Under the pieces are notes generated by a model. The model saw only the letters and a program-made list of their open reading frames with translations, was not told the origin of the DNA and ran no database searches. From positions 27,719,806-27,783,805 of the forward strand of contig CM043022.1 of the NCBI GenBank assembly GCA_023690525.1: 64,000 nucleotides of DNA. The letters run 5' to 3'. Source of the DNA: Holotrichia oblita. Taxonomy: Eukaryota; Arthropoda; Insecta; Coleoptera; Scarabaeidae. Within the stretch, counting starts at the first letter, position 1; the number at the start of each line of letters is the position of its first letter. Shown piece after piece: positions 9,735 through 19,990 of the stretch. The translations under genes and the position numbers were made by a program.

Positions 9735-12030
9735 GGAGGGTAGGTATGTTTGGGACTATTTTAATATTTAATTTTTTTTTCAACGAAGCTTCATGATATT
9801 GCAAACCTTGACCTATCAAATTACTTATTGAACGGCAACCACATTAAATTTTATGTAATTGTGGCCAGCAAAAATAAACTACGTTTTCTAGCATACCTGA
9901 TGGTGGTATGTTTGGGATGGCTGGTAGGTATGTTAAAGAACAGCATTATATCACATTTGGCAAATATTTATTTGTAGCAAAGAAGTATAAGCAATATTAC
10001 ATTCTTGTGATAATAATAATTATCTTAAATTAGGTACTGTAAGGTTGCTTAAATGAAATTTGAAGTTGCACCGGTGTTCTGAAACCATAGAAACACATCT
10101 TACAATGTCGTTTTCATTAATATTTTGAATATCGTCAATAAACGGATAACAAAAGATTTCAGAAGTGCCGCGTCTCCTGAAGAACTTAATTGAAAGACCT
10201 GCGTTCTTATCTTCCCCAGAGTTAACTTTCAAAATTTGGCCGATATAATGGACATACGAGCAACTGTGGTCTATCAAAAATTTTACAATAACGTATTCAT
10301 TTATTTTAAAATCCCTAGATTCCTTTACGTTATCCGCATTGTCCTCGAAACACTCACTCAGCTCCTCATCATCGCTTTCTACTGCATGCAGTGATTGATC
10401 ACTTTCTTCATGCACAACATTATCGTCATCAGATGATGAAGAAGATTCACTTGGTTTCTTGCTTCTGTTCTTAGTAACAGCTATTGTTTTGCTAGTGCTT
10501 CGTTCACTGAATAGTTGATTCTTTGTAGTTTTCATCATTTTCGCCTTAACTCTTTCTTCCAACCCATTTTTTTCTGGTGTATTAGTTAAAATTCTCGTGC
10601 GTCCTGGTTTTCGACCACCATTTCTCTTCTTCCTGGGGGCTGCTAATGGGAAAGGACGGACCAATTCAGGACAAATAAATTTTGCACTCGTATCTTCATC
10701 ATGTTCAGTAGATGAGCCGGCGATTGCCAAGTGTTTCTCTTTTTCAGCACGACTGGAAGTCACCATCATTGGCAGTATTAAGCATACTTGGAAATGGGCG
10801 GTCGGTCACAGATGAAGACAAATAATCGATGTCAGTGAAAACATCTGGGTTATATGGATAAATCCCTGTTTTGAAAAAACCACTTTCAATATTAGATTTA
10901 CTAAAGGCCGGGGAATATGCTTTTCCAACCAGTTCAGCAATTTCATAAATAGTAATAGTTTTTCCAGGCTTGTTCGTCATTCATTTATTTGCTTCATTCA
11001 TAAAAACGTTTAAATGGATAAAATACAGACACATCCAGTGGCTGCAGATTATTGCTGCAATGCGGCGGCAAAGTTAGTAAATGTATACCATTTTCTTTTA
11101 AAAAGTTGACAACATCTATTGAAATGTGACTCTCATGGTTATCAAAAATTAAAAGCACAGGTTTTTCTTTAGAAGGATTTACATTTGCAACAAAATGCTT
11201 TATATAGTCTAAGAAGAAGGTATAGTCATCTAACCTGATGGTGAGGCACTTCCAACGGATCCATGTGGCGCATTTTTGAGCATATAATCCTTGAAGTGAA
11301 CCCTAGGAAAAATAAAGCAAGGCGGTACTGAGTTACCGATGCTATTTATACTGCAGCAAACTAGACTGACTAGAGACCCTCTCTCTGCAGAAGTTACTTT
11401 GCCAACCTGTTTTCTGCCCTTTTCTACCACTATTTTTTCCAACTTTTCAAAAAATTCAGATACATTTTTCCTGTTAAAACTTGTAGCTCGCGAGAGACTG
11501 GTAGCCTCAGGCTTCCTCAATGAAAGATTTGGATACCTGTTAAAGAAACCTATAAGCCAAAATTTTCCAGGTGCTTTATTGGTGTGCCAAGTTTCTGGCA
11601 TACTTTTGTTATTAGCGATGGCAAACTGGTAAGCGAGCTCCTTTGTTTGCTTTACATCTAACCCATAATGCATATGGCTGGCTTTAATTAAATACTCTGC
11701 TAATTGGTCCTCTTCTATCTTTGTGAAAATCTGCTTGCTTGTATGTACAGAACCAAAAGTAGTTATCTGGAATATTTTTTGTTTTCGCATATCTAGCATG
11801 AGTTGATTTTGGAATCTCATATTCTTCTGCAGCTGTCCTTATGGATTTTCCGTTATCCACAATATCAGAAAAAGCCCTCTTAATAATATCGACACTTATT
11901 ATTTTTCGTGGTTTTCGTTATAGTTCTGTATCTGTTCTTTTTTTTTGTAAATGCTCGGCTAAATTTAACAGTTTCAAATTTAATGGCAATGACTCACACA
12001 TACCTACGTCCCAAACATACCTACCCTCCC
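9735..12030 (-). mobile_element. Pogo/Tigger-like DNA transposon, about 2.3 kb
   Basis: Inverted ends GGAGGGTAGGTATGTTTGGG are seen at 9735 and, as the reverse complement, ending at 12029-12030. TA flanks both sides (9733-9734 and 12031-12032), as expected for the Tc1/mariner/pogo superfamily. It encodes the transposase described at 10020-11930. It interrupts a mariner relic, so it is younger than that copy. Confidence 0.85.
10020..11930 (-). pseudogene. Pogo/Tigger-like transposase, frameshifted
   Basis: Reading down the minus strand: a psq-type helix-turn-helix (DNGKSIRTAAEEYEIPKS, about 11880-11820); a CENP-B-like region (EEDQLAEYLIKASHMHYGLD; FFNRYPNLSLRKPEATSLSRA); and a DDE domain (GKVTSAERGSL, PPCFIFPRVHFKD). 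The second catalytic Asp is in LLIFDNHESH (about 11155) and the third in NNLQPLDVSVF (about 11040). A basic tail contains PRKKRNGGRKPGRTRILT and an acidic Ser/Asp/Glu stretch. At least three frame changes (near 11780, 11240 and 10760) break it. The segment that should carry the first Asp (DETG) is missing between FFEKLEK and VVEKGRKQV. Nuclear transposase in life; now inactive. Confidence 0.85.
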
Positions 12031-12119
12031 TACTTGTATCATATCCATATGAATTTCCTACGACGATAAACCGTTCTTGCAGAGATATTTCATAACAGCT
12101 CTGTTCTCAAATTTGTCAA

Positions 12120-12780
12120 TTTCGGAAATTTGGGCAAGACTTTGAAATAATCGGCTCCATAACTAAATAACGCAGGAGCGTACGCCAACTAAAATTCAAG
12201 TGACTTTTCGCAATTAATTTACAATTAGGCCTTATCTAGTTTTCTGTTAATTCAATTTTACTTACACCCTTTAAACGTTTAGTTATTAGTTTAGTGATTT
12301 CAGCAGTCTTTAATAAGCTAAGATAATAATCTGCTAGCTAAAGATATGCTTTAATATCCTTTTGACTCTTCGGAATTGGAAATTTTCGAATAACTTCTAG
12401 CTGGTCGGGTAGTACCAATTACGAAATCGCCAGAGAAGTTTCTATACTTCTATCTAATTTTGTAGTTTCCCATAAACATTTAGCAACGGCATAAGTTGGA
12501 TTTAGCTATGATTACATTTCTGAGGATAAAAAAATAGCCGAGACATTATTTTGCCACTATGACAACTGCTACATATATAGGGAAAGTACCGGGCGTATAA
12601 TCGTATTAATAAAAACAGAATTTCTATAATTCCGAAATCAGAAATTACCTTCCACTGTAACAAAACCTCTAAACATCTTCAAAAATGTATTTTCTGTTAA
12701 ATATAGATATTATCAAAGTATACATATCAGTTAATAAAAATAGTGAGATAAATTCCTATCTGAGAAGGAAAAAACAAAAA
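12120..12780. other. Intergenic, nothing recognised
   Basis: AT-rich spacer. No family resemblance in any frame that I could see. Confidence 0.5.
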
Positions 12781-12789
12781 TTAATTGTT

Positions 12790-13485
12790 ATATAGAGGTA
12801 CAGTTATCAAGTCGAGACATAGCTAAGAAAATAGAGGGATCCTATGATCACATTAACAATTTTATAAAGTTTGGTAATCGCTATGGCAAAGTCACGCTAA
12901 AGAAAATAATCGAACACTAACTCGAAAATGCTGCTCATCGATATATCGGTTAGCCTCTTATAGTAGTGTAATCGCATAACAAATAAAATGTAGTTTAAAT
13001 TTGCCAGTAACTAATAGACGTGTGCAATAAATTTTATTATTTATACTGAGATTTGCGCAAGATCATATGAGTTAGGATCATGCGTGAGACAACGTCGTAT
13101 TTTCTAACGAGAAGAAACCACTTGGACGAGCCTGATGGTTTCGAATATTATACGCAAAAACACCGACGTTGCGTTGAACCAAAATTTTAGTAGCAGTAAT
13201 ATAGTGGTTTGGGTAGCTTTTACCCATAACAATAAAACCCCTATACGTAAGAATATTTCAGCAAGACAGTGCAGGTATTCATAAGTTCAGACAAATAAAG
13301 GAGTGGTTTCATCCACTCCCATAGAAAATCTTTGGGAAGTATTGGCAAGAGAGGTGTAAGTCAATAGAACCAGAATATGCAATAGGGAGGTGTTGGAATG
13401 ATAATCTTATTTCAACACTTATCACATTGATCGACCGTATGAAGACCTGGATGTTTGAAGTTAACACTCACTACTAAGTTTAGAA
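12790..13485 (+). mobile_element. Tc3-like transposon relic
   Basis: Pieces of a Tc1/Tc3-type transposase lie in order on +. The DNA-binding part is LSSRDIAKKIEGSYDHINNF and FGNRYGK (from 12800). FSNEKK and LDEPDGFEYY (about 13100-13145) are close to the FSDEKKFNLDGPDG pattern of Tc3. They are followed by VVWVAF and FQQDSAGIHKF (second Asp, about 13250), IKEWF, then PIENLWEVLARE and a closing LIDRMKTWMFEV. The stretch with the third catalytic residue (SPDLNPIEN in the family) is deleted just before PIEN. Multiple stops. Inverted ends were not identified. Confidence 0.75.
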
Positions 13486-13672
13486 AGAGTTATAACTTTT
13501 TTATGTATTTGTTTTATTTTTCCATTCTCACTAGCGTTGAGTTTGTTACTAGATGAACACCCCATTAATTAGACACTAACTAATAGGAATATTTAGTATT
13601 CCAAATCTAATATTATCTACTAGTAATAAAAAAAAACAGTTAACTGAAGTTTTTGCAGCTATATATTACATA

Positions 13673-13678
13673 TTTATT
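13673..13678 (-). terminator. Polyadenylation signal of cuticle gene 3
   Basis: AATAAA on the minus strand, 86 bp after the stop codon of the gene at 13764-14326. Confidence 0.5.
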
Positions 13679-13763
13679 ATACATATATTACATATATTGT
13701 ACAAATCATTTGGCAGGGTTTGTCTTTTCTCGTGATCTATCAGTACTATATCCTTAGAGCAAA

Positions 13764-14326
13764 TCAAGCGGTGCTTTCTTCAACGTATGGATGCTCTTGG
13801 ATATACTGCAGTGCTCTCGCGATGGCTTCTGGTATTGGTGGGGCAACAGGAAGGGTATCTCCTTCTGGATGATATCCGGTTTCGTCAGCGGTATAAGTAA
13901 CTACATGTGGAACTCCTTCTGCATCTACGTAAGAATATTTTCCTGATACACTAATTACTGGTTTATCTTCGACTACTTTAATTTGTCCTAGCTGTTCTTG
14001 TTGAGTACCATCTCCAGATTCAAATCTATGAATTACAATTCAGTACAGTAATATTTATTATTTATATATTACAGTTATTTTTTCATTCAAAGAATGCAAA
14101 TAATGTTGTAGGTATAATGTAGGATACAATTACATATATTTAATATCAATCTAAAAAGATTGTAAAACTAATTCGAAAAGATATTTAATGCTTACGCAAA
14201 ATTATACTGTCCGTCAGGTTGTGCATCGCTTTGTTGTGATAAGATTGGTACCACTTCATTCGGAACTATTGGCGGGGCAGCATAGCAAACTCCAAAAACT
14301 AATAGAGCTACTGTTAATTTCATCAT
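13764..14326 (-). CDS. RR-1 cuticular protein, gene 3 (exons 14326-14196 and 14025-13764)
   Basis: Predicted 130-residue secreted cuticle protein, closely related to gene 2. Signal peptide MMKLTVALLVFGVCYAAPP, then a shorter linker than gene 2 (IVPNEVVP in place of the Pro-rich run), then QQSDAQPDGQYNFA. Exon 2 starts FESGDGT and carries KYSYVDAEG and the RR-1 signature TYTADETGYHPEGDTLP. It ends YIQEHPYVEESTA. The intron is only 170 bp (14026-14195), with the same GC|GTAAG donor and ATAG acceptor; 131+262 nt is a multiple of three. Two Met codons open the frame; the first is given, and the second would remove one residue. Likely chitin-binding structural protein. Confidence 0.93.
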
Positions 14327-14393
14327 CTTTCTGTTGTAGTTTCTGTCTGCTGTTGTTCTAGTCTACTAAATTTTGAGATACGTTTGCTGTGAA

Positions 14394-14399
14394 TTTATA
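14394..14399 (-). promoter_or_regulatory. TATA box of cuticle gene 3
   Basis: TATAAA on the minus strand, 68 bp upstream of the ATG, at the same distance and in the same context as in gene 2. Confidence 0.65.
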
Positions 14400-14935
14400 C
14401 TATCGAACGTTACCGTTTTTTGAAGTTCTTTCAATAATATCTAACACAAAAAAAATAAAACTCGACGAAACAATAACTTGTTTGCTATTAGAGTATAAAA
14501 CTAATGTCAAAGGGTAATCATTAACAAAAATTTAATGACATTAGAGGGAATTACGTTATATTATATACATATATATTCTATTTCTGTTAATTTACATAAG
14601 CTTTTTAGAAACCACTGCAATTTTTTCAAATCGCTAAATTCGCGAAAACAAGAAATAGTAAAATATATATATAAACATATTTCTAATTCCTATAACGCTG
14701 CTATAAAATCCAAAACGTATTACCAGCATTGTTTAATTAGTTTGGAAGTATTTGAAATAATTTTTATTTGATTCGGATCTGGGGCACAGCATACATACAT
14801 TTGGATCTTAAAACTACGAAGTTATAAACTTCTTACGTAATATATTAAGACTGAATCTTCGGTCATTAATTTTTGTAAAAGTCTGTCGTTCTCTCTAGTA
14901 ATATCTGATACAATTTGGTTCTTTTAGGGTATTTT

Positions 14936-15263
14936 TTATTTATTTATTTTTTTTACAACAGCATCACAGAATTGTATCAAACCATATTTACCCGTTATTA
15001 ACCAATCATTATCTTTTTCTTCTATATCTTCAGCTAAACCTACCGGTAAACCGCACACGATATGAGCTTTGATAGTTCTCAAAGTACATATTTTACTTGG
15101 ATGAAAACCTTGTAGAGCTGCCTTTACAGATTTGGTCATTGGCCAATTTTTCTCGCCAAATAGTTTCCTATAATTCACATCCCCCTTGAATATTATTAAT
15201 TTAGCTGCCGATAACTTCCAAAAATTGACAATTAATGACGAGTTTCTCTGGTAAATTTTCCTT
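14936..15263 (-). CDS. Unrecognised open frame, possible exon or fragment
   Basis: A minus-strand frame of roughly 105 codons stays open from about 15263 to TAA at 14936. It contains FWKLSAAKLIIFKGDVNYRK, LFGEKNWPMTKSVKAALQGF, SKICTLRTIKAHIVCGLPVG and ends QFCDAVVKKINK. No ATG opens it (the longest run begins at a GTG), so if real it is an exon or a truncated copy. The composition looks like a folded protein rather than random translation of AT-rich DNA, with well-spaced Trp, Pro, Gly and Cys. I do not recognise the family. No neighbouring exon was found. Confidence 0.35.
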
Positions 15264-17590
15264 TAAAAATATGTTGGTCGATCAAATCGAGATCAAATCT
15301 CAGACATTTACTCCAAGATGTAAGTGTTTTGCTCAAAGGGATGTACTGGCGGTCTGTTTAAGAGAAGAAGGAAATCTTTCATAACGAGGTCTGCAACAGT
15401 CATGTATATTGGAGAAAATAAATTAAATATGTTTGTTTTTTGTGTGTTGATTATTTTTTTATTGTTTAGGAATATGAAACCAAAACTGCTTTCGCAATAC
15501 TGTCAGTTACTTCTCAGCAGTTGAGGTTGTGATCAGAAACAACCTGAGGGAACTAGATAGCAAAATAAAGAAGATCGTAGTAGCATCTGTAACTACGTAT
15601 ATTAAAGAAAGAGTACCACTATCTACCAGGACTAACAAAATCTCACCACCCTCCTCCGAGCTGGCAATCTGAACTGAATATGGATCTGTCGAAATCCTCT
15701 TACGACACTAGAAGGCATCAAGTTTGATTCTGAGGCACCATACAAGGTTTAAACAACAAGCATAACATTGTGCCCAGAGATGGTTGCTAAGCTACGCAAG
15801 CACCTTTTTTGTTTTGGCAGACAAATGAGTAACATCTACTTGATAAATCCCAGAGAAAGAGATTAATTTTTTTCCTAAGATATTATTAAGTTTTATAAAT
15901 AGCACTCATACTGCTAATTACGTACTTCCATAAATCTCGCAGTCTATAAGAACAGAAAAATAAAATCAAATAAAAATGCTTGAATTACTAAGAAGAAGAA
16001 AAAAGTCAGTTAACTTTGAAACAATAAAGATAAATAAAATCTACCAAATTTAATGCTATAATATTAATAAATATCAATAGAAATAAAACGGGATTTTTTG
16101 GCTTTCAGCTTATAAAGTTTTATCAAACAAGAGTTCTACTTTAAAACAAGTCGACTTAGCAACGTTGTTTACACCCCATCAACCGAGAAACAAATTTATT
16201 AAACGTGCGACTGCAAACCATTTGTCATTTATCTGCTAGACATCGAAAATTTTCAACGCCATCACCAGTTTTCACTCTTTACAACTACAATTCGCTTCGT
16301 TGTCGAACAAAATTGAATGTTTGTTATTATACGTAAACGATTCCGATTACTACGTCAAAATTTCAGTTCGTTTAACGAGCAAGAGAGAACTCGATAATTT
16401 GAAATTCGATACCGTAAACGAACAGAGAGAGGGCGCCACCTTTCCCTATCTATTTATGTAAGCTCTCGTTCAATGGCGTAAAGATGTAACCGGGTAAGGG
16501 GGTATTTGTGTATTTTAATGCTCACCAACCAACGCACACGTTGTCAAATTGATTCGATATGCATAGCTTAAGTACACCTTAGCTCCCAATGCATTAACGA
16601 GATCTGCCTTCCTTTTCTTAACCCTATAACCTATCTCGCTTCTGCAGACTTTCCATTATACGTACACAGTTAGTTATACAAGTGACTAAACGATATCGGA
16701 GTTTAGCGGAAAACAATGGAAGTAGCTTGGCTGGATAGGAGCTTAGAGCTTTTGCACTTCGCCATAAATTGAAGTCGTTTGTGCCAACGAGCAAGTTCAC
16801 CGGCGATAAGAAATGGGGGAACGTTTGATTCTTACATTTTACGGTTGTAAATATTTGAATTGTTTGTAATATATGTTGTAAAAGTTTCTTGATTTTGTTT
16901 CATGAAAAGCCATTCAATCGCAATGAAGAAAAATACGTCAATTATAGTAATTTACAAGAAAGAGCGTAGGATTAAAGGTGCAAGATTCCTTAAACTTTGT
17001 GAATTTAATAAATGTTACGGGTATGTATTGGTAAGTATTTGCAGCATTTAATATAGACTAGCAAGCGAAAACTTCCTAATAAAAAATCAACACTTATATA
17101 ACACACCGAATATGAAGAATGGCTTTTAAACTTTGTAAGGATGGCGTCATATGCCCTCAAATGATCTCCTCATTCAAGTTAGTTTCGCAAAGAATTTGAG
17201 CTGATTTCAAGAAAGCTTAGATTCTTTTTGATCCAAAAATATATGTAAAAATACAATCATTTCCATTCCTACGTTCAGAATTCCTGGAGAATTTTACAAA
17301 AATATCCACATATTAATAATTATATTGATTGTATCGAATACGTATCGGAAATCTTTTGGTAGATCTTCACACAGATTCGTATTACTTCATTTAAAGCTTT
17401 ACAAAATACTCATTATACAACCATATCTAGCTTTAGTGCTGTAAGGACGGAATAGTTGTCCAAAATGATTCTCATTGATCCATTTTCAGTCGCACAATTC
17501 AAAATGTCCTTTAAACTTAAAAAATGCAGCGAAGCATTCCTCCTTTTCATAATTTTTTACTGTCTTTGTTGAACGGTGGGGGCGATCTTG
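15264..17590. other. Long intergenic region
   Basis: No gene recognised. Two stretches near 15540 and 17735 (minus strand) share a similar word (GATCAGAARCAACCT followed by AGGAACTA), hinting at a dispersed repeat. 16150-16800 is less AT-rich than its surroundings and could hold regulatory sequence; no motif was identified. Confidence 0.4.
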
Positions 17591-17632
17591 TTCACCCTCA
17601 TAAATTATGTAAAATCTGTTCCATTGAAGAGA

Positions 17633-17666
17633 CAGCATCTTCAACTACATTTAGTTGAAGATGCTG
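17633..17666. repeat. Short perfect hairpin
   Basis: Arms of 15 bp (CAGCATCTTCAACTA and its complement) around a 4-base loop, at 17633-17647 and 17652-17666. Too short for a typical pre-miRNA; probably a local inverted duplication. Confidence 0.6.
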
Positions 17667-17814
17667 GTATCGTCTTCGGGTTGGCGACAAAATCCTTTGC
17701 ACACGCAACGTTTTGTTCTGTAGTTCCTTAAGGTTGCTTCTGATCATATCCGTAACTGCAAAGGAGTAAGGCCGAAAATAATCTCCATGGGGCATGATTT
17801 CCATGATGGCCAAG

Positions 17815-19990
17815 CAGGCAGTCCTCTATATCTTACTAGGCGTCTTTACAATATACTCTAGATTGCTTTTATGCCACTAGACTAGCAAAATGTAGGTTAT
17901 AGTAAGTACCTTAATCATCGTGGTCAGACCACTAAAAGTTTCAGGATCTACCAAACATTTATTTAGACGCTCTAGTAGCTTTCTTCGTTACATGCTCCAA
18001 GTAACGATTTGCACGTCACTTTACATGGTATTTTACCTAGAATAGAAAGTTTTGCCGTCAAATCGAACGGAACTACAGTTATTTTTCTTGCGTTAACATT
18101 TAATCATTCTTTATGGAGACATAAATAGCCAACAAAGCTGAAAGAGTCCTGATGGTTTGTAGAAACTTTGCAGGGAAAAATTGAGGACAAATTCTGCACT
18201 GGATGTACACTGTAATAGTGAGACCAATCATCACAATGGGGCAGTAGCTTAGAGTAAACGTGTCAGTCTGACCACAACGAGGATACGCCTCGCAAAGATA
18301 CAGAGACTGGTATGCGTTTGCATGAATGGTGCAATGAACACATGCCTAACGGCCGTTTTAGAATTGATACTAAATCCCACACCTCTTCACATTTTAGTGG
18401 AGAGTGTGGCCAGACAAACCACATTCTGACTGATGGGAGAAGGCTCCATCAGGTATAAATCAAAATTCAGCCTCGAAAAAAAATTTCACTACCAGGCTAG
18501 GCTTCAGAAGCGAATGTAATCAAAACACCGTAAAGGAACTGAACAAGAATGTCATATTATGGTATACAGATGCCTCTAGGACACCCAGATTGACTGGAAT
18601 TGGAGTATATGGGCCCAGAACCAAGCACTCTGAAAGTTTAGAGAAGTTCCCTAGCATCCTTCAGGCGGAAATACACGCTATAGAAAAATGCGTCCGATTT
18701 AACCTAGAAAGAAGGTATCAGAAACAAAAGATTATCATCTTAGTCAAGGATAGTCAAGGAGCCATCAAAACGCCGAGTTCCTATATAATCAGCTCACAAA
18801 TGGCTTGGGACTGACTGTCTAAGCTAAACGAGCTAGGCAGGGAAAACAAAATCACTCTCATGTGGGTGTCGGGACACACCGGATTAGAAGGAAATGAGGA
18901 AGCAGACAAACTTGCAAAAAAGGGAGCGAGTGCATCTCTCTTAGGCCCTGAACCTTTTTGCGGGATCAGTCAGAGCACAATATTAGAGAAACTAAAAAAA
19001 GAAGTTGAATATGGGAACCTATAACCAGAACAGATTCAATGAACTCATTACCATGAGCGAAGGCAAACTTCGCTTACTGACAGGAATTCTATCAGGTCAT
19101 TGTCGGCTCCGAAGGCATATGAAAACAATTGGGAATGCCGTTTCTGCGAGGAGGAAGACGAAGCTTCCATACATCCTGTCTGAGTGTGTAGCACTACGTA
19201 ATTCAAGGGTTATGCACTAGGATCCTATGAAATAGAAGTGGGAGATCTGCCAAAAGTCAAACCATCCCACAGTCTAAAGTTTCTAAAGCAGACAGGCCTA
19301 GCAAGCCAGCTATGAAGACGAGAAACCCTCAACCACACACCAAGAAAGGAGGGACACAATAGACCTTTCAGGTCGTAGTGCGATATCGCCCCGCAACGCA
19401 TACATACATACATACACATGGAATCATCTTTCCACAATTTTAAGTATCATTTGCATCCTGTCAGATACCAAGCCTTCGAATCTCCCATAGCTCATGACGG
19501 TAAAGTCTCTAGCGAAAGCCTCTGCCTGGGAATATGTCCTACGAAGGTCGGGTAGCAGGTTATCCACCACAGTGCAAAATAACAACCAATTGCCACTGTT
19601 TCCTGAGGTTCACCACCGCATGAAATATTTCTCTTCTTATAATAGCACAGCTGCATCTACCCCAAAGCGCGACTTCACGCTTATTCAAGACATGTACCGT
19701 TAACAGAAATGACGCCTCGTCAAAGGTGCCTTCAATATCGAGGAACATAGCCAGTACAGTTATTTCTTTGTTGCCAAAATTTAAGCTTGTCAAGCAAGTT
19801 GATGAATGGCCTGCTTCGTAAAATTTACCACTTTGTTAAGCAGATTAGTCTCTTCAATACCTATCAATCATACTCTCTAAGGTTTTGATAAAAAATGTGG
19901 TAATGGGTCATGCCGAGTTAGCTTCCATATAAGATACTTTATCCTACTTATGGATGAAAACCACTGTAGTAACTAATAGCTGAAGTAGCC
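17815..19990 (-). mobile_element. LOA/I-like LINE, host copy split by another LINE (19990-19422 and 18112-17815)
   Basis: On the minus strand from 19990: VVFIHK and MEANSA (fingers), TLESMIDRY, then the palm motif EITVLAMFLDIEGTFDEASF. Next comes AFARDFTVM, where the family has ADD (second catalytic Asp changed to Arg), and MILKIVER. After the inserted LINE the frame resumes with LNVNARKITVVPFD, then ITYILLVWWHKSN and RTACLAIM. That is the RT thumb region. Frameshifts are common. The copy is interrupted by the plus-strand LINE at 18113-19421 and truncated near 17815. Confidence 0.7.
18113..19421 (+). mobile_element. LOA/I-like LINE, 5'-truncated, with RNase H domain
   Basis: The plus strand starts in the RT thumb (ERVLMVCRNF, VIVRPIITMG) and continues to a full RNase H domain. 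That domain has ILWYTDASRTPRLTGIGVYG (first Asp), LQAEIHAIEKC (Glu), ILVKDSQGAIK (Asp), then TLMWVSGHTGLEGNEEADKL (His and last Asp). Next come LTGILSGHCRLRRHMKTIG and a decayed CCHC-like end. The 3' tail is (CATA)n at about 19398-19418. An imperfect target duplication AATCATTCTTT / AATCATCTTT flanks it (18102-18112 and 19422-19431). Stops and frameshifts are present, but all four RNase H acidic residues are readable. Confidence 0.8.

Larger units (their letters stand above)
9045..12115 (-). mobile_element. Mariner relic split by a pogo element (parts 9045-9734 and 12031-12115)
   Basis: The minus strand of 12115-12031 gives an N-terminus like other mariners here (NRAVMKYLCKNGLSS, stop, EIHMDMIQ). 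After the pogo insertion the same frame resumes at 9734 with SAPSYEVVDNLARNFKL, then VGRPKIVDARAIAHS. Lower down come FLARIV, GKIMATVFWDAEG, EHAPAHRS, RKLEEHLAGISFRDDE and the terminal YHRYTKCINV. Several frameshifts are present, part of the central region is lost, and the segment holding the third catalytic Asp is scrambled. Terminal repeats could not be assigned with confidence. Dead. Confidence 0.75.
13530..14790 (-). repeat. Segmental duplication unit B (around cuticle gene 3)
   Basis: Counterpart of unit A at 5680-9018. Shared blocks include the 3' flank (GGCAGGGTTTGTCTTTT), both exons, the promoter block and the upstream CTTTTTAGAAACCAC block. The duplication was presumably tandem; the mariner, pogo and Tc3 copies now occupy the space between the units. 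Confidence 0.75.
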
